From: Salinarimonas sp.
Lineage (GTDB): Bacteria > Pseudomonadota > Alphaproteobacteria > Rhizobiales > Beijerinckiaceae
DNA: 64,000 nucleotides
Assembly: GCF_040111675.1 (NCBI RefSeq)
Contig: NZ_CP157794.1
Span: 854,001-918,000 of the forward strand
Direction of reading: 5' to 3'
Each line of letters starts with the position of its first letter. The stretch's first letter is position 1. This document shows, piece by piece, positions 12,153-18,534 of the stretch. A model generated the notes under the pieces. It worked only from the letters and a program-made list of their open reading frames with translations. It had not been told where the DNA came from and did not search any database. The position numbers and the translations under genes were made by a program.

Positions 12153-13150
12153 GCCGCCCTCCGGCGCAGAAGCGCGATCAGGACCGGCGCGCCGACGAGG
12201 GCGGTGACCACGCCGACGGGGACCTCGGCGGGGTGGATCAGGTAGCGCGCGCCGACATCGGCGAGGAGCGCGAACACGGCGCCGACGAGCGCCGCGACCG
12301 GGATCAGGTCGCGGTGCGCTAGGCCGACGAGACGGCGCGCGACGTGGGGCGCGACGAGGCCGATGAAGCCGACGGGCCCCGCCAGCGCCACCGCCCCGCC
12401 GGTGAGGGCCGCGATCGCCCCGAACGCCGTGGCGCGCACCCGCACCAGCGGCACGCCGAGGCCGCGCGCCGTGTCCTCGTCGGCGAGGAGCGCGTCGAGC
12501 GGGCGCGCCACGGCGAACGCGGCGAAGAGGCCCAGGACAACCAGCCAGCCGCTCGCGGCGAGCAGCGTCAGCGGCCGGTCGGCGAAGGCGCCCGCGAGCC
12601 AGAACAGGAGCTCGTCGAGGGTCGCCTCGTCGGTGGTGAGGATCACCTGGACGAGCGAGATCATCAGCCCGGCGAGCGTGATTCCGGCGAGGACCGTCCG
12701 CGCCGGCGACATCGCGGCTCGTGCCCCGCCGCCGGCATGGGCGACGGCGAAGATCAGGAGCGCCGTGAGAAGCGCGCCCGCCGCCGCGATCAGCGACAAG
12801 GCCGCCAGCGCGCCCACGCCGAACAAGACCGTCGCCGCGACGACGGCGAGCGCCGCGCCGGCATTGAGGCCGAGCACGTCGGGCGCGGCGATGCGGTTGC
12901 GCACCAGCGTCTGGATCAGCACGCCCGCGACGCCGAGGCTCGCCCCCGCCACGGGAGCGATCAGCGCCCTCGGCAGGCGCAGGTCGCGCACGACGTGATG
13001 CGCCGTCGAGCCGTCGAAGGTGAGGAGCGCGCCCGCGACGGTCCCAGGCGCATATTCCTGGAGCCCGAGCGACAGGCTCGCGGCGATGCCGGCGAGGAGC
13101 GCCGGCAGGAGCCAGGCGAGCGTCGGGACGAGGCTCGAGCGGGGGGACAT
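12149..13150 (-). CDS. iron-siderophore ABC transporter, permease (FecC type)
   Basis: This 333-residue FecCD-family permease is the first gene of the three-gene minus-strand import operon. It shows GASLGVAGVLIQTLVRNRIA and PDVLGLNAGAALAV near the N terminus and GPVGFIGLVAPHVARRLVG near the C terminus, with about nine to ten membrane helices. The ATG at 13150 lies at the edge of a 200-bp divergent control region shared with the binding-protein operon, so both arms are probably induced together when iron is scarce. It overlaps the next gene by four bases. Confidence 0.9.
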   Translation of the reverse strand: MSPRSSLVPTLAWLLPALLAGIAASLSLGLQEYAPGTVAGALLTFDGSTAHHVVRDLRLPRALIAPVAGASLGVAGVLIQTLVRNRIAAPDVLGLNAGAALAVVAATVLFGVGALAALSLIAAAGALLTALLIFAVAHAGGGARAAMSPARTVLAGITLAGLMISLVQVILTTDEATLDELLFWLAGAFADRPLTLLAASGWLVVLGLFAAFAVARPLDALLADEDTARGLGVPLVRVRATAFGAIAALTGGAVALAGPVGFIGLVAPHVARRLVGLAHRDLIPVAALVGAVFALLADVGARYLIHPAEVPVGVVTALVGAPVLIALLRRRAA

Positions 13151-13245
13151 GGGAGCGTGGACCCGGTGCGGCGTTTCGAGGCCCGGGGCTTTAGCAAGTC
13201 TTCACCGGAGATGTCCAGAAAACTGTACGACGAGCACGCGCGTAG

Positions 13246-13267
13246 GTTCCAGTTTGGAACAATTCCA
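13246..13267. promoter_or_regulatory. overlapping inverted repeats, candidate iron-responsive operator
   Basis: GTTCCA-GTT-TGGAAC at 13246-13260 is a perfect 6+6 inverted repeat. It overlaps a second one, TGGAA-CAA-TTCCA, at 13255-13267. The cluster lies in the divergent region between the permease operon and the binding-protein operon, where an operator controlling both would be expected. It resembles but does not match the Irr control element or the RirA box. Function is inferred from position. Confidence 0.4.
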
Positions 13268-13350
13268 TTTCCAATGTTCTTGCTTATGCTTGACGAACAC
13301 TTGCGCGCTCGTCATGGTGCGCGCGTTCGCTTTCGACGAGACGGCCCGCC

Positions 13351-13452
13351 ATGTTCCGCGCCCGCCATCCCCTGCCGGTCCGCGAGATCGCCTTCGGCCT
13401 CGCCGCCGCCGTGCTGATCACCGGCGCGGCGATCGCGGAGCTCATCGCATGA
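13351..13452 (+). CDS. 33-residue single-span membrane microprotein
   Basis: ATG 13351 opens a 33-codon frame encoding a short basic N terminus (MFRARHPLPVREI) and one hydrophobic helix (AFGLAAAVLITGAAIAEL). Its TGA at 13450-13452 overlaps the ATG of the next small gene at 13449, so the two would be translationally coupled. I know no family for it. Its place at the head of the siderophore binding-protein operon suggests a role in assembling or regulating the importer, which is inference. No strong ribosome site is visible, so expression is uncertain. Confidence 0.45.
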   Translation: MFRARHPLPVREIAFGLAAAVLITGAAIAELIA

Positions 13453-13667
13453 GCGACGCCGCCGAGCCCGACCGACGCCGCGAGGCGCGCCGCGAGCTCG
13501 TCACCCAGGCTCTCGCCGCCGACGGCGATTGCTGCGCGGCGGACGCGACGCTGCTCGCGGCCGAGGGCTGCTGCCGCTGCCGGGCGGACCGCCCCGGCGA
13601 GCCGCCGGCCGCGCCGATCGTCGAGAGCACGCCCCCGACCCCGGCGCGGCGCCTGCCCGCCAGCTGA
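13449..13667 (+). CDS. 72-residue Cys-rich protein with CC-X11-C-X2-C pattern
   Basis: The small soluble product starts MSDAAEPDRRREARREL and then carries five cysteines: C28 and C29, and C41, C42 and C44. Read as CC-X11-C-X2-C this is close to the CC-X10-C-X2-C pattern that binds the [2Fe-2S] cluster in FhuF-type ferric-siderophore reductases, but none of the FhuF fold is present. The Pro-rich C terminus looks disordered. It is coupled to the upstream microprotein by an ATGA overlap and ends 12 bp before the binding-protein gene. A metal- or cluster-binding role in siderophore iron release is a hypothesis only. Confidence 0.5.
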   Translation: MSDAAEPDRRREARRELVTQALAADGDCCAADATLLAAEGCCRCRADRPGEPPAAPIVESTPPTPARRLPAS

Positions 13668-13679
13668 CAGGATCCCCCG

Positions 13680-14588
13680 ATGCGACACCCGTTCAAGCCC
13701 GCGGCCCTCGCCGCGCTCCTCTCCGTCGTCCTCGCGCTCCCCGCCGCCGCCCGCAGCGTCGAGCACGCCATGGGCGCGACGGAGGTTCCCGACGACCCGC
13801 AGCGCGTCGTCGTTCTCACCAACGAGGGCACGGAGGCGCTCCTCGCGCTCGGCGTCACGCCCGTCGGCGCGGTGAAGTCCTGGCTCGGCGACCCGTGGTA
13901 CGCCCATATCGCCGACGAGATGGAGGGCGTCACCGTGCTCGGCACCGAGCACGCGCCGAACCTCGAGCTGATCGCGGCCCTCCAGCCGGACCTGATCATC
14001 GGCAACAAGATGCGCCAGGAGGAGATCTATCCCCAGCTCGCGTCCATCGCGCCGACCGTGCTCTCGGAGACCCTGCGCGGCGCCTGGCAGGACAATTTCG
14101 CCCTCTACGCCGAGGCCCTCGGCCGCGAGGACGAGGGCGCGACCGTGCTCGACGCCTTCGCCGCGCGCACGGCCTCGATCGGCGAGCGGCTCGGCGAGCG
14201 GGCGGCCGAGGAGATCTCGCTCGTGCGCTTCATGCCGCAGGCGACGCGGATCTACTACACCGATACCTTCGCCGGCATCATCCTCGACCAGATCGGCTTC
14301 GCGCGCCCGCCGGCGCAGGACAAGGAGGCCTTCGCCGAGCAGGTCACGAAGGAGCGCATTCCCGAGATGGAGGGCGATCGCCTGTTCTACTTCGTCTACG
14401 AGACGGGGGAGGGCGACGCCCTCGCCGCCGAGACCGACTGGATGGACGAGCCGCTCTGGCAGGCGCTCGAGGTGGTGAAGGCCGGAAACGTCCACCGGGT
14501 CGACGACGCGGTCTGGAACACCGCCGGCGGCGTTCTCGCGGCGAACCGCATGCTCGACGATCTCGAGGCGATCTACGGCCTCGAATGA
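13680..14588 (+). CDS. iron-siderophore ABC transporter, periplasmic binding protein
   Basis: The 302-residue protein begins with a Sec signal peptide (MRHPFKPAALAALLSVVLAL with cleavage near AAARS). A cluster A-2 type (FecB/FhuD/BtuF-like) binding fold follows: PQRVVVLTNEGTEALLALGV, PNLELIAALQPDLIIGN, and a long linker helix. It captures the ferric siderophore in the periplasm and delivers it to the two permeases. It is encoded divergently from them and downstream of two tiny genes. No TonB-dependent receptor is present in the window, so the outer-membrane partner lies elsewhere. Confidence 0.9.
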   Translation: MRHPFKPAALAALLSVVLALPAAARSVEHAMGATEVPDDPQRVVVLTNEGTEALLALGVTPVGAVKSWLGDPWYAHIADEMEGVTVLGTEHAPNLELIAALQPDLIIGNKMRQEEIYPQLASIAPTVLSETLRGAWQDNFALYAEALGREDEGATVLDAFAARTASIGERLGERAAEEISLVRFMPQATRIYYTDTFAGIILDQIGFARPPAQDKEAFAEQVTKERIPEMEGDRLFYFVYETGEGDALAAETDWMDEPLWQALEVVKAGNVHRVDDAVWNTAGGVLAANRMLDDLEAIYGLE

Positions 14589-14750
14589 GGACGCGTCCCG
14601 CCGAGGCGGGGATCGCGCTTCCCCCGGCGGCCGCGCCCTTCGCGACGCGGCTGCGTCTCGGGAGCGCAGAGGGCGTCCCCCGCCGCGGCGCTGCACGACC
14701 GCGCCGCGCTCGCCGATCTTCTCGCGCGACCATGCTCCAAACGTGAATCG

Positions 14751-14792
14751 AGAGCTGTTCCGACCTGATCGCATCAGGTCGGGAACCGCTCT
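14751..14792. repeat. 42-bp extragenic palindrome
   Basis: The sequence reads AGAGC-t-GTTCC-GACCTGAT-cgc-ATCAGGTC-GGgAAC-c-GCTCT, nearly symmetrical over its whole length. It sits between the binding-protein gene and the IS630 element, whose TA target lies at its right edge. Before the insertion it would have directly followed the stop codon of the gene at 15849-16499. It resembles a dispersed repetitive palindrome; it lacks a T run and is a poor intrinsic terminator. Confidence 0.6.
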
Positions 14793-14793
14793 A

Positions 14794-15849
14794 GAGCAGA
14801 TCGCTTCCTGATGGAATCGCGCGGGGGATTCCCTTCGAGGCCAGTTCGTGATTCACGGTAGAGGCTGGCGGAGGAGGCCAGCCGCCATGACGAAGCCCCT
14901 CTCGATGGATCTGAGGCAGCGCGTCCTCGCTGCGGTCGATGCCGGCATGAGCCGCCGGGCCGCGGCGGACCGCTTCGGGATCGCGCCGTCCGCGGCGGTG
15001 AAGTGGTTCAACCTTCGGCGCGAGACGGGCTCGGTCGCGCCGCGGGCGCAAGGCGGCGACACGCGGTCCGGGCGGATCGAGGCGCTCGGCCCGGTCATCC
15101 TCGCGATGGTGGAGGAGGCGCCGGATCTCACCCTCGTCGAGATCGCCGAGCGGCTCGAGCGCGAGCACGGCGAGCGCTTCGCGCCCTCGACGGTGCACCG
15201 CTTCTTCGGCCGCCACGGCCTGACGTTCAAAAAAAGTCCGGCCACGCCAGCGAGCAGGACCGCGCCGACGTCGCCGCGGCCCGCGAGGCCTGGTTCGAGG
15301 AGCAGCCCGAGCTCGACCCGCAGCGGCTGATCTTCATCGACGAGACCTGGCTCAACACCAAGATGGCGCGGTTGCGGGGCCGCGCCCCCGAAGGCGAGCG
15401 CCTGCGCGCCGGCATCCCTCACGGCCATTGGCGCACCACGACCTTCGTGGCCGGGCTCAGGATCGGCGGGATCGACGCGCCGATGCTGATCGACGGCGCG
15501 ATCAACGCGGCGAGCTTCCTCGCCTACGTCCAGCAGGTCCTGGTTCCGACGCTGAGCCCCGGCGACGTGGTGATCATGGACAACCTCGCCAGCCACAAGA
15601 CCCCCGCCGTGCGCGAGGCCATCGAGGCGGCCGGAGCCGAGCTGCGCTTCCTGCCGCCCTACAGCCCGGACTTCAACCCCATCGAGAACGCCTTCGCCAA
15701 GCTGAAGGCCCTGCTCAGGAAGGTCGCCGCCCGGACGCGCGACGCCCTCTGGAGCGCCGTCGCCGACGCCATCGAAGCCTTCCCGCCAGAGGAATGCGCG
15801 AACTTCTTCACCGCAGCAGGATATGAACCCGAGTGGTGAGAATCTGCTC
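14794..15849 (+). mobile_element. IS630-family insertion sequence, 1056 bp
   Basis: The element is bounded by imperfect inverted repeats beginning GAGCAGAT (14794 inward) and ending ATCTGCTC (to 15849). It is flanked on both sides by TA (14792-14793 and 15850-15851), the dinucleotide target duplication of the IS630/mariner group. It carries one transposase in two overlapping frames. The ends and the transposase look intact, so it may still be mobile. Confidence 0.88.
14887..15839 (+). CDS. IS630-family transposase with probable -1 programmed frameshift
   Basis: The first frame (14887 to about 15235) encodes an N-terminal helix-turn-helix half ([20 protein letters not shown], then [13 protein letters not shown]). 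The second frame continues with the DDE catalytic half: FIDETWLNT (first D), [13 protein letters not shown] (second D), and [12 protein letters not shown] (E). The two join at a run of seven A residues at 15229-15235. A -1 slip there gives a single 317-residue protein, normal for the family. Such slippery runs are typical of IS630 relatives, so this is more likely programmed frameshifting than decay. The start ATG 14887 has GGAGGAGG upstream. Confidence 0.85.
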
Positions 15850-16499
15850 TAGTCCGCCCAGCCGTAGGACAGCGTCCACAGGATCGGCTGCGCCGCCCGC
15901 ATCGCCGGGTCGTCCGAGGAGAAGAGGCTGTCGCCCGCGACGGACGCGAGGGCGTCGGGGTCGGCATCCGGATCAGCCGCCAGCCGCGCGAACAGCAGGC
16001 AGCCGCCGGGCAGCGCGCCGAGCCGACCGCCGCGCCAGTCGCCGACCGTGCCGCCGTAATCCCACTCGAAGCCGTAGAGGTCGAACGGTCCCCCGTTCGC
16101 CGCCTCGACCTGCGCGAGACTGGCGCCGGGCGCCAGCGTCGCCCCGTCGCCGAGGGCGAAACGGGTGCCGGACAGGTCGTACAGGATCACCCGCGCCGGC
16201 CGACGGCGCGCGTCCGGGTCGTGCCAGAGGATCTCGATGCGCCGCGCCTCGTCGTCGGGAAAGATCGCGGTCCCCGGCTCGAACGCGCCCTCGCCGACAT
16301 AGATGTCGGCGAGGGCGACGTTGCGTGCGCCGAAGGCGGCGACGAGCGCCGCCTCGTCGGCGTCACGCCCGATCGGCCCGTCGCAGGAGAGCGTGGCGGG
16401 CTCCTCCTTGGAGGCGAACTTTTCCGCGCTCTGTGCGTGGGCGTCGGCGCTCGCGAGCGCGCAGAGCGTCAGCGTCGCGACGAGGGCGCGCGGCCTCAC
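15849..16499 (-). CDS. hypothetical exported protein
   Basis: GTG 16499 overlaps the stop of the dehydrogenase gene (GTGA), giving a 216-residue protein with a Sec signal peptide (RPRALVATLTLCALASADAH, cleavage near AHAQ). The mature part is acidic and has no motif I recognise; it looks like a small periplasmic protein with a beta-rich core (ILWHDPDARRRPARVILYDL). The stop codon TAG (15851-15849) is formed by the TA target duplication plus the terminal G of the IS630 element. The native stop is therefore preserved and the protein is probably full length. Confidence 0.65.
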   Translation of the reverse strand: MRPRALVATLTLCALASADAHAQSAEKFASKEEPATLSCDGPIGRDADEAALVAAFGARNVALADIYVGEGAFEPGTAIFPDDEARRIEILWHDPDARRRPARVILYDLSGTRFALGDGATLAPGASLAQVEAANGGPFDLYGFEWDYGGTVGDWRGGRLGALPGGCLLFARLAADPDADPDALASVAGDSLFSSDDPAMRAAQPILWTLSYGWAD

Positions 16500-17563
16500 A
16501 GCTGCGCCTCCACCGCCTTGCCGCACTCCACCGTCCCGGCGTTGCCGCCGAGATCGCGAGTGCGCAGCGTCCGCTCGGCGAGCGTGCGCTCCACCGCGGC
16601 GACGATCTCGGCCGCGGCGTCGCGCTCGCCCAGATGGTCGAGCATCATCGCGCCCGACCAGATCTGGCCGATCGGGTTCGCGACGCCCGCCCCCGCGATG
16701 TCCGGCGCCGAGCCGTGAACCGGCTCGAACAGCGAGGGGTGGTCGCCCTCCGGGTTGATGTTGCCCGACGGCGCGATGCCGATCGTGCCCGTGCAGGCGG
16801 GGCCGAGATCGGAGAGGATGTCGCCGAAGAGGTTCGAGGCCACGACGACGTCGAACCAGTCCGGATGCAGCACGAAATGCGCGGTGAGGATGTCGATGTG
16901 GAACTTGTCCACCGCGATCTCCGGATAGGCGCTCGCCATCTCGGCCACGCGCTCGTCCCAATAGGGCATGGTGATGGAGATGCCGTTCGACTTCGTGGCC
17001 GAGGTCAGCTTCTTGCGCGGGCGGCGCTGCGCCAGCTCGAAGGCGTATTTCAGCACGCGGTCGACGCCGACCCGCGTCATCACCGTCTCCTGGATCACCA
17101 CCTCGCGGTCGGTCCCGGCGAACATGCGCCCGCCGACCGAGGAATACTCGCCCTCGGTGTTCTCGCGCACGACGAAGAAGTCGATGTCGCCCGGCCCGCG
17201 GCCCGCGAGCGGGGAGGGGACGCCGGGCATCAGCTTGACGGGGCGCAGGTTGACGTACTGGTCGAACTCGCGGCGGAACAGCAGCAGCGAGCCCCAGAGC
17301 GAGACGTGGTCCGGCACCGTGTCCGGCCAGCCCACCGCGCCGAAGAAGATGGCGTCGTGCCCGCCGATCCGCGCCTTCCAGTCCTCGGGCATCATCCGGC
17401 CGTGGCGGGAATAATAGTCGCAGGAGGCGAAGTCGAACCAGTCGAGCTCGAGCGAGAAGCCGTGCTTCGCCGCCGCCTTCTCGAGAACGCGCACGCCCTC
17501 CGGCACGACTTCCTTGCCGATCCCGTCGCCGGGGATCACCGCGATCCTGTACGCGCGCGCCAT
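16496..17563 (-). CDS. tartrate dehydrogenase / D-malate dehydrogenase (decarboxylating)
   Basis: The 355-residue protein belongs to the isocitrate/isopropylmalate dehydrogenase family. It has IAVIPGDGIGKEVVPEGVRV at the N terminus, the substrate-binding RREFDQYVNLRPVK and DFFVVRENTEGEYSSVGG, the catalytic-lysine region TSATKSNGISITMPYWDERV, the metal-binding aspartates in NLFGDILSDLGP, and EPVHGSAPDIAG. The NTEGEYS and LFRREFDQYVN variants match tartrate dehydrogenase/D-malate dehydrogenase (TtuC/DmlA) rather than LeuB. It oxidatively decarboxylates malate or tartrate with NAD and a divalent metal. ATG 17563 has GGAGG upstream. It overlaps the exported-protein gene downstream. Confidence 0.88.
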   Translation of the reverse strand: MARAYRIAVIPGDGIGKEVVPEGVRVLEKAAAKHGFSLELDWFDFASCDYYSRHGRMMPEDWKARIGGHDAIFFGAVGWPDTVPDHVSLWGSLLLFRREFDQYVNLRPVKLMPGVPSPLAGRGPGDIDFFVVRENTEGEYSSVGGRMFAGTDREVVIQETVMTRVGVDRVLKYAFELAQRRPRKKLTSATKSNGISITMPYWDERVAEMASAYPEIAVDKFHIDILTAHFVLHPDWFDVVVASNLFGDILSDLGPACTGTIGIAPSGNINPEGDHPSLFEPVHGSAPDIAGAGVANPIGQIWSGAMMLDHLGERDAAAEIVAAVERTLAERTLRTRDLGGNAGTVECGKAVEAQL

Positions 17564-17670
17564 CTCGTCCTCCGTGATCCGTCGCTCTCGTGGCGCGGGA
17601 TCATACAGAGGCGCGCGCCGCGGGGAAGCGTGCGGAGCGTGGGGCGGGGCCAATGCGGATGGGAGGAGAA

Positions 17671-17747
17671 TGGTACAGCTGGGCGGACTCGAACCGCCGA
17701 CCTTCGGAGCCACAATCCGACGCTCTAACCAACTGAGCTACAGCTGC
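17671..17747 (-). tRNA. tRNA-His (GTG)
   Basis: The minus strand folds as a complete 77-nt cloverleaf with an encoded CCA at 17673-17671. The anticodon loop TTGTGGC carries GTG (His). The acceptor stem pairs GCAGCTG with CAGCTGT, leaving a G1:U72 wobble and A73 as discriminator. There is no G-1:C73 pair, the identity element normal for tRNA-His. Loss of G-1 is a known trait of many alphaproteobacteria, in which the histidyl-tRNA synthetase has adapted. Confidence 0.95.
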
Positions 17748-17827
17748 ATGGCGCGGCGACCGGGGGCCGCCGTCAGGCCCGCTATGTGACGCAAAACGCG
17801 GCGCGTTGCAAGCCCGTTCGGGGCTGG

Positions 17828-17858
17828 AAAACGCGAAACGCCCGGCGGTGGCCGGGCG
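17828..17858 (-). terminator. intrinsic terminator after phasin gene
   Basis: Read on the minus strand, an 8-bp stem CGCCCGGC / GCCGGGCG with a four-base loop is followed by TTTCGCGTTTTC. It lies about 50 bp beyond the phasin stop codon and fits as its terminator. Confidence 0.7.
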
Positions 17859-17908
17859 CTCGGAAAGGGGAGGGCGGCGCGGGCGCGCCGCGGCCTCCGC
17901 CGGCAGCC

Positions 17909-18244
17909 TTACTTGGCGACCGGCTTCGCCATCATCGCCTCGACGGGCTTCATCGCGTCCTTCATGAGGCTCGCGTAGAGCTCGCCCATCTTGGTCGACT
18001 GGGCCACCATCGACTCGTAGGTCGACTTCACGTAGTCCGTCTGGATCTCGATGGCCTTGTCGAGGGTCTTGGCGCCGACGAGCTTCTCGAGCGTGGAGGT
18101 CGAGTGCTCGAAGGACTTCTTGGCGTAGTCGGCGGACTCGACGGCGATCTGCTGAGCGCCCATGGAGAAGGCGCCGAAAGCCTTCATGGCGGCGTCCATG
18201 TTCTCCTTGCCGAGCTTCTGGAAATCGTCGAACTGGTTCATCAT
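17909..18244 (-). CDS. phasin family protein
   Basis: The 111-residue protein is small, Met- and Ala-rich and predicted all-helical (MNQFDDFQKLGKENMDAAMK, then AFGAFSMGAQQIAVESADYA), with the family core SFEHSTSTLEKLVGAKTLDK. Phasins coat polyhydroxybutyrate granules and control their number and size. ATG 18244 is chosen because GGAGGA lies upstream at normal spacing; the frame stays open upstream without a better start. The promoter carries two sites resembling the target of the PHB regulator PhaR, which supports the call. The ethylmalonyl-CoA pathway genes in this window also handle PHB-derived C4 units. Confidence 0.9.
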   Translation of the reverse strand: MMNQFDDFQKLGKENMDAAMKAFGAFSMGAQQIAVESADYAKKSFEHSTSTLEKLVGAKTLDKAIEIQTDYVKSTYESMVAQSTKMGELYASLMKDAMKPVEAMMAKPVAK

Positions 18245-18341
18245 GATCGTCTTCCTCCGGCGCTGAGCGCGCCGCATCTGGCTGTCCGGGATCGGGCGCC
18301 GCTGGCGGGCCCTCGTCGCGGACCGTCCCGCGACCATCCTC

Positions 18342-18390
18342 ATTATGTGCACTGCAACATGCCTGTCAAGGTTTTTGTGCGGTGCAACAT
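18342..18390 (-). promoter_or_regulatory. phasin promoter with two PhaR-like operators
   Basis: On the minus strand TTGACA (18369-18364) and CATAAT (18347-18342) are separated by 16 bp, a strong housekeeping promoter. A site TGTGCACTGCAACAT (plus strand, 18346-18360) fills the spacer, and a second related site TTTTTGTGCGGTGCAACAT (18372-18390) lies just upstream of the -35. The two GTGC cores are exactly 30 bp apart. PhaR of related bacteria represses phasin genes through TGC-rich sites of this kind until PHB titrates it away. Confidence 0.65.
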
Positions 18391-18534
18391 ATCCGGTGAA
18401 ATCCCGAGCGGTCGCTTAACCCCTCCGTAACCGCGCTTGCCTCATCATTGACATCGTGACGCGCCAGCAACGCGTCGGGGACGGGCTGACCAAGAAGCTT
18501 TGGGTTCACGACCGAGACACGGGGACGGTCACAG

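Noticed and set aside
13256-13278. EcfG-type promoter (GGAAC to GTT)
   Set aside because: The spacing is 15 bases, too short for the consensus. The GGAAC is part of the inverted repeats.
15229-15235. IS630 transposase as a frameshifted pseudogene
   Set aside because: The A7 run between the two frames is a typical programmed slippage site in this family, the catalytic residues and ends are intact, and a -1 slip gives a normal-length protein.
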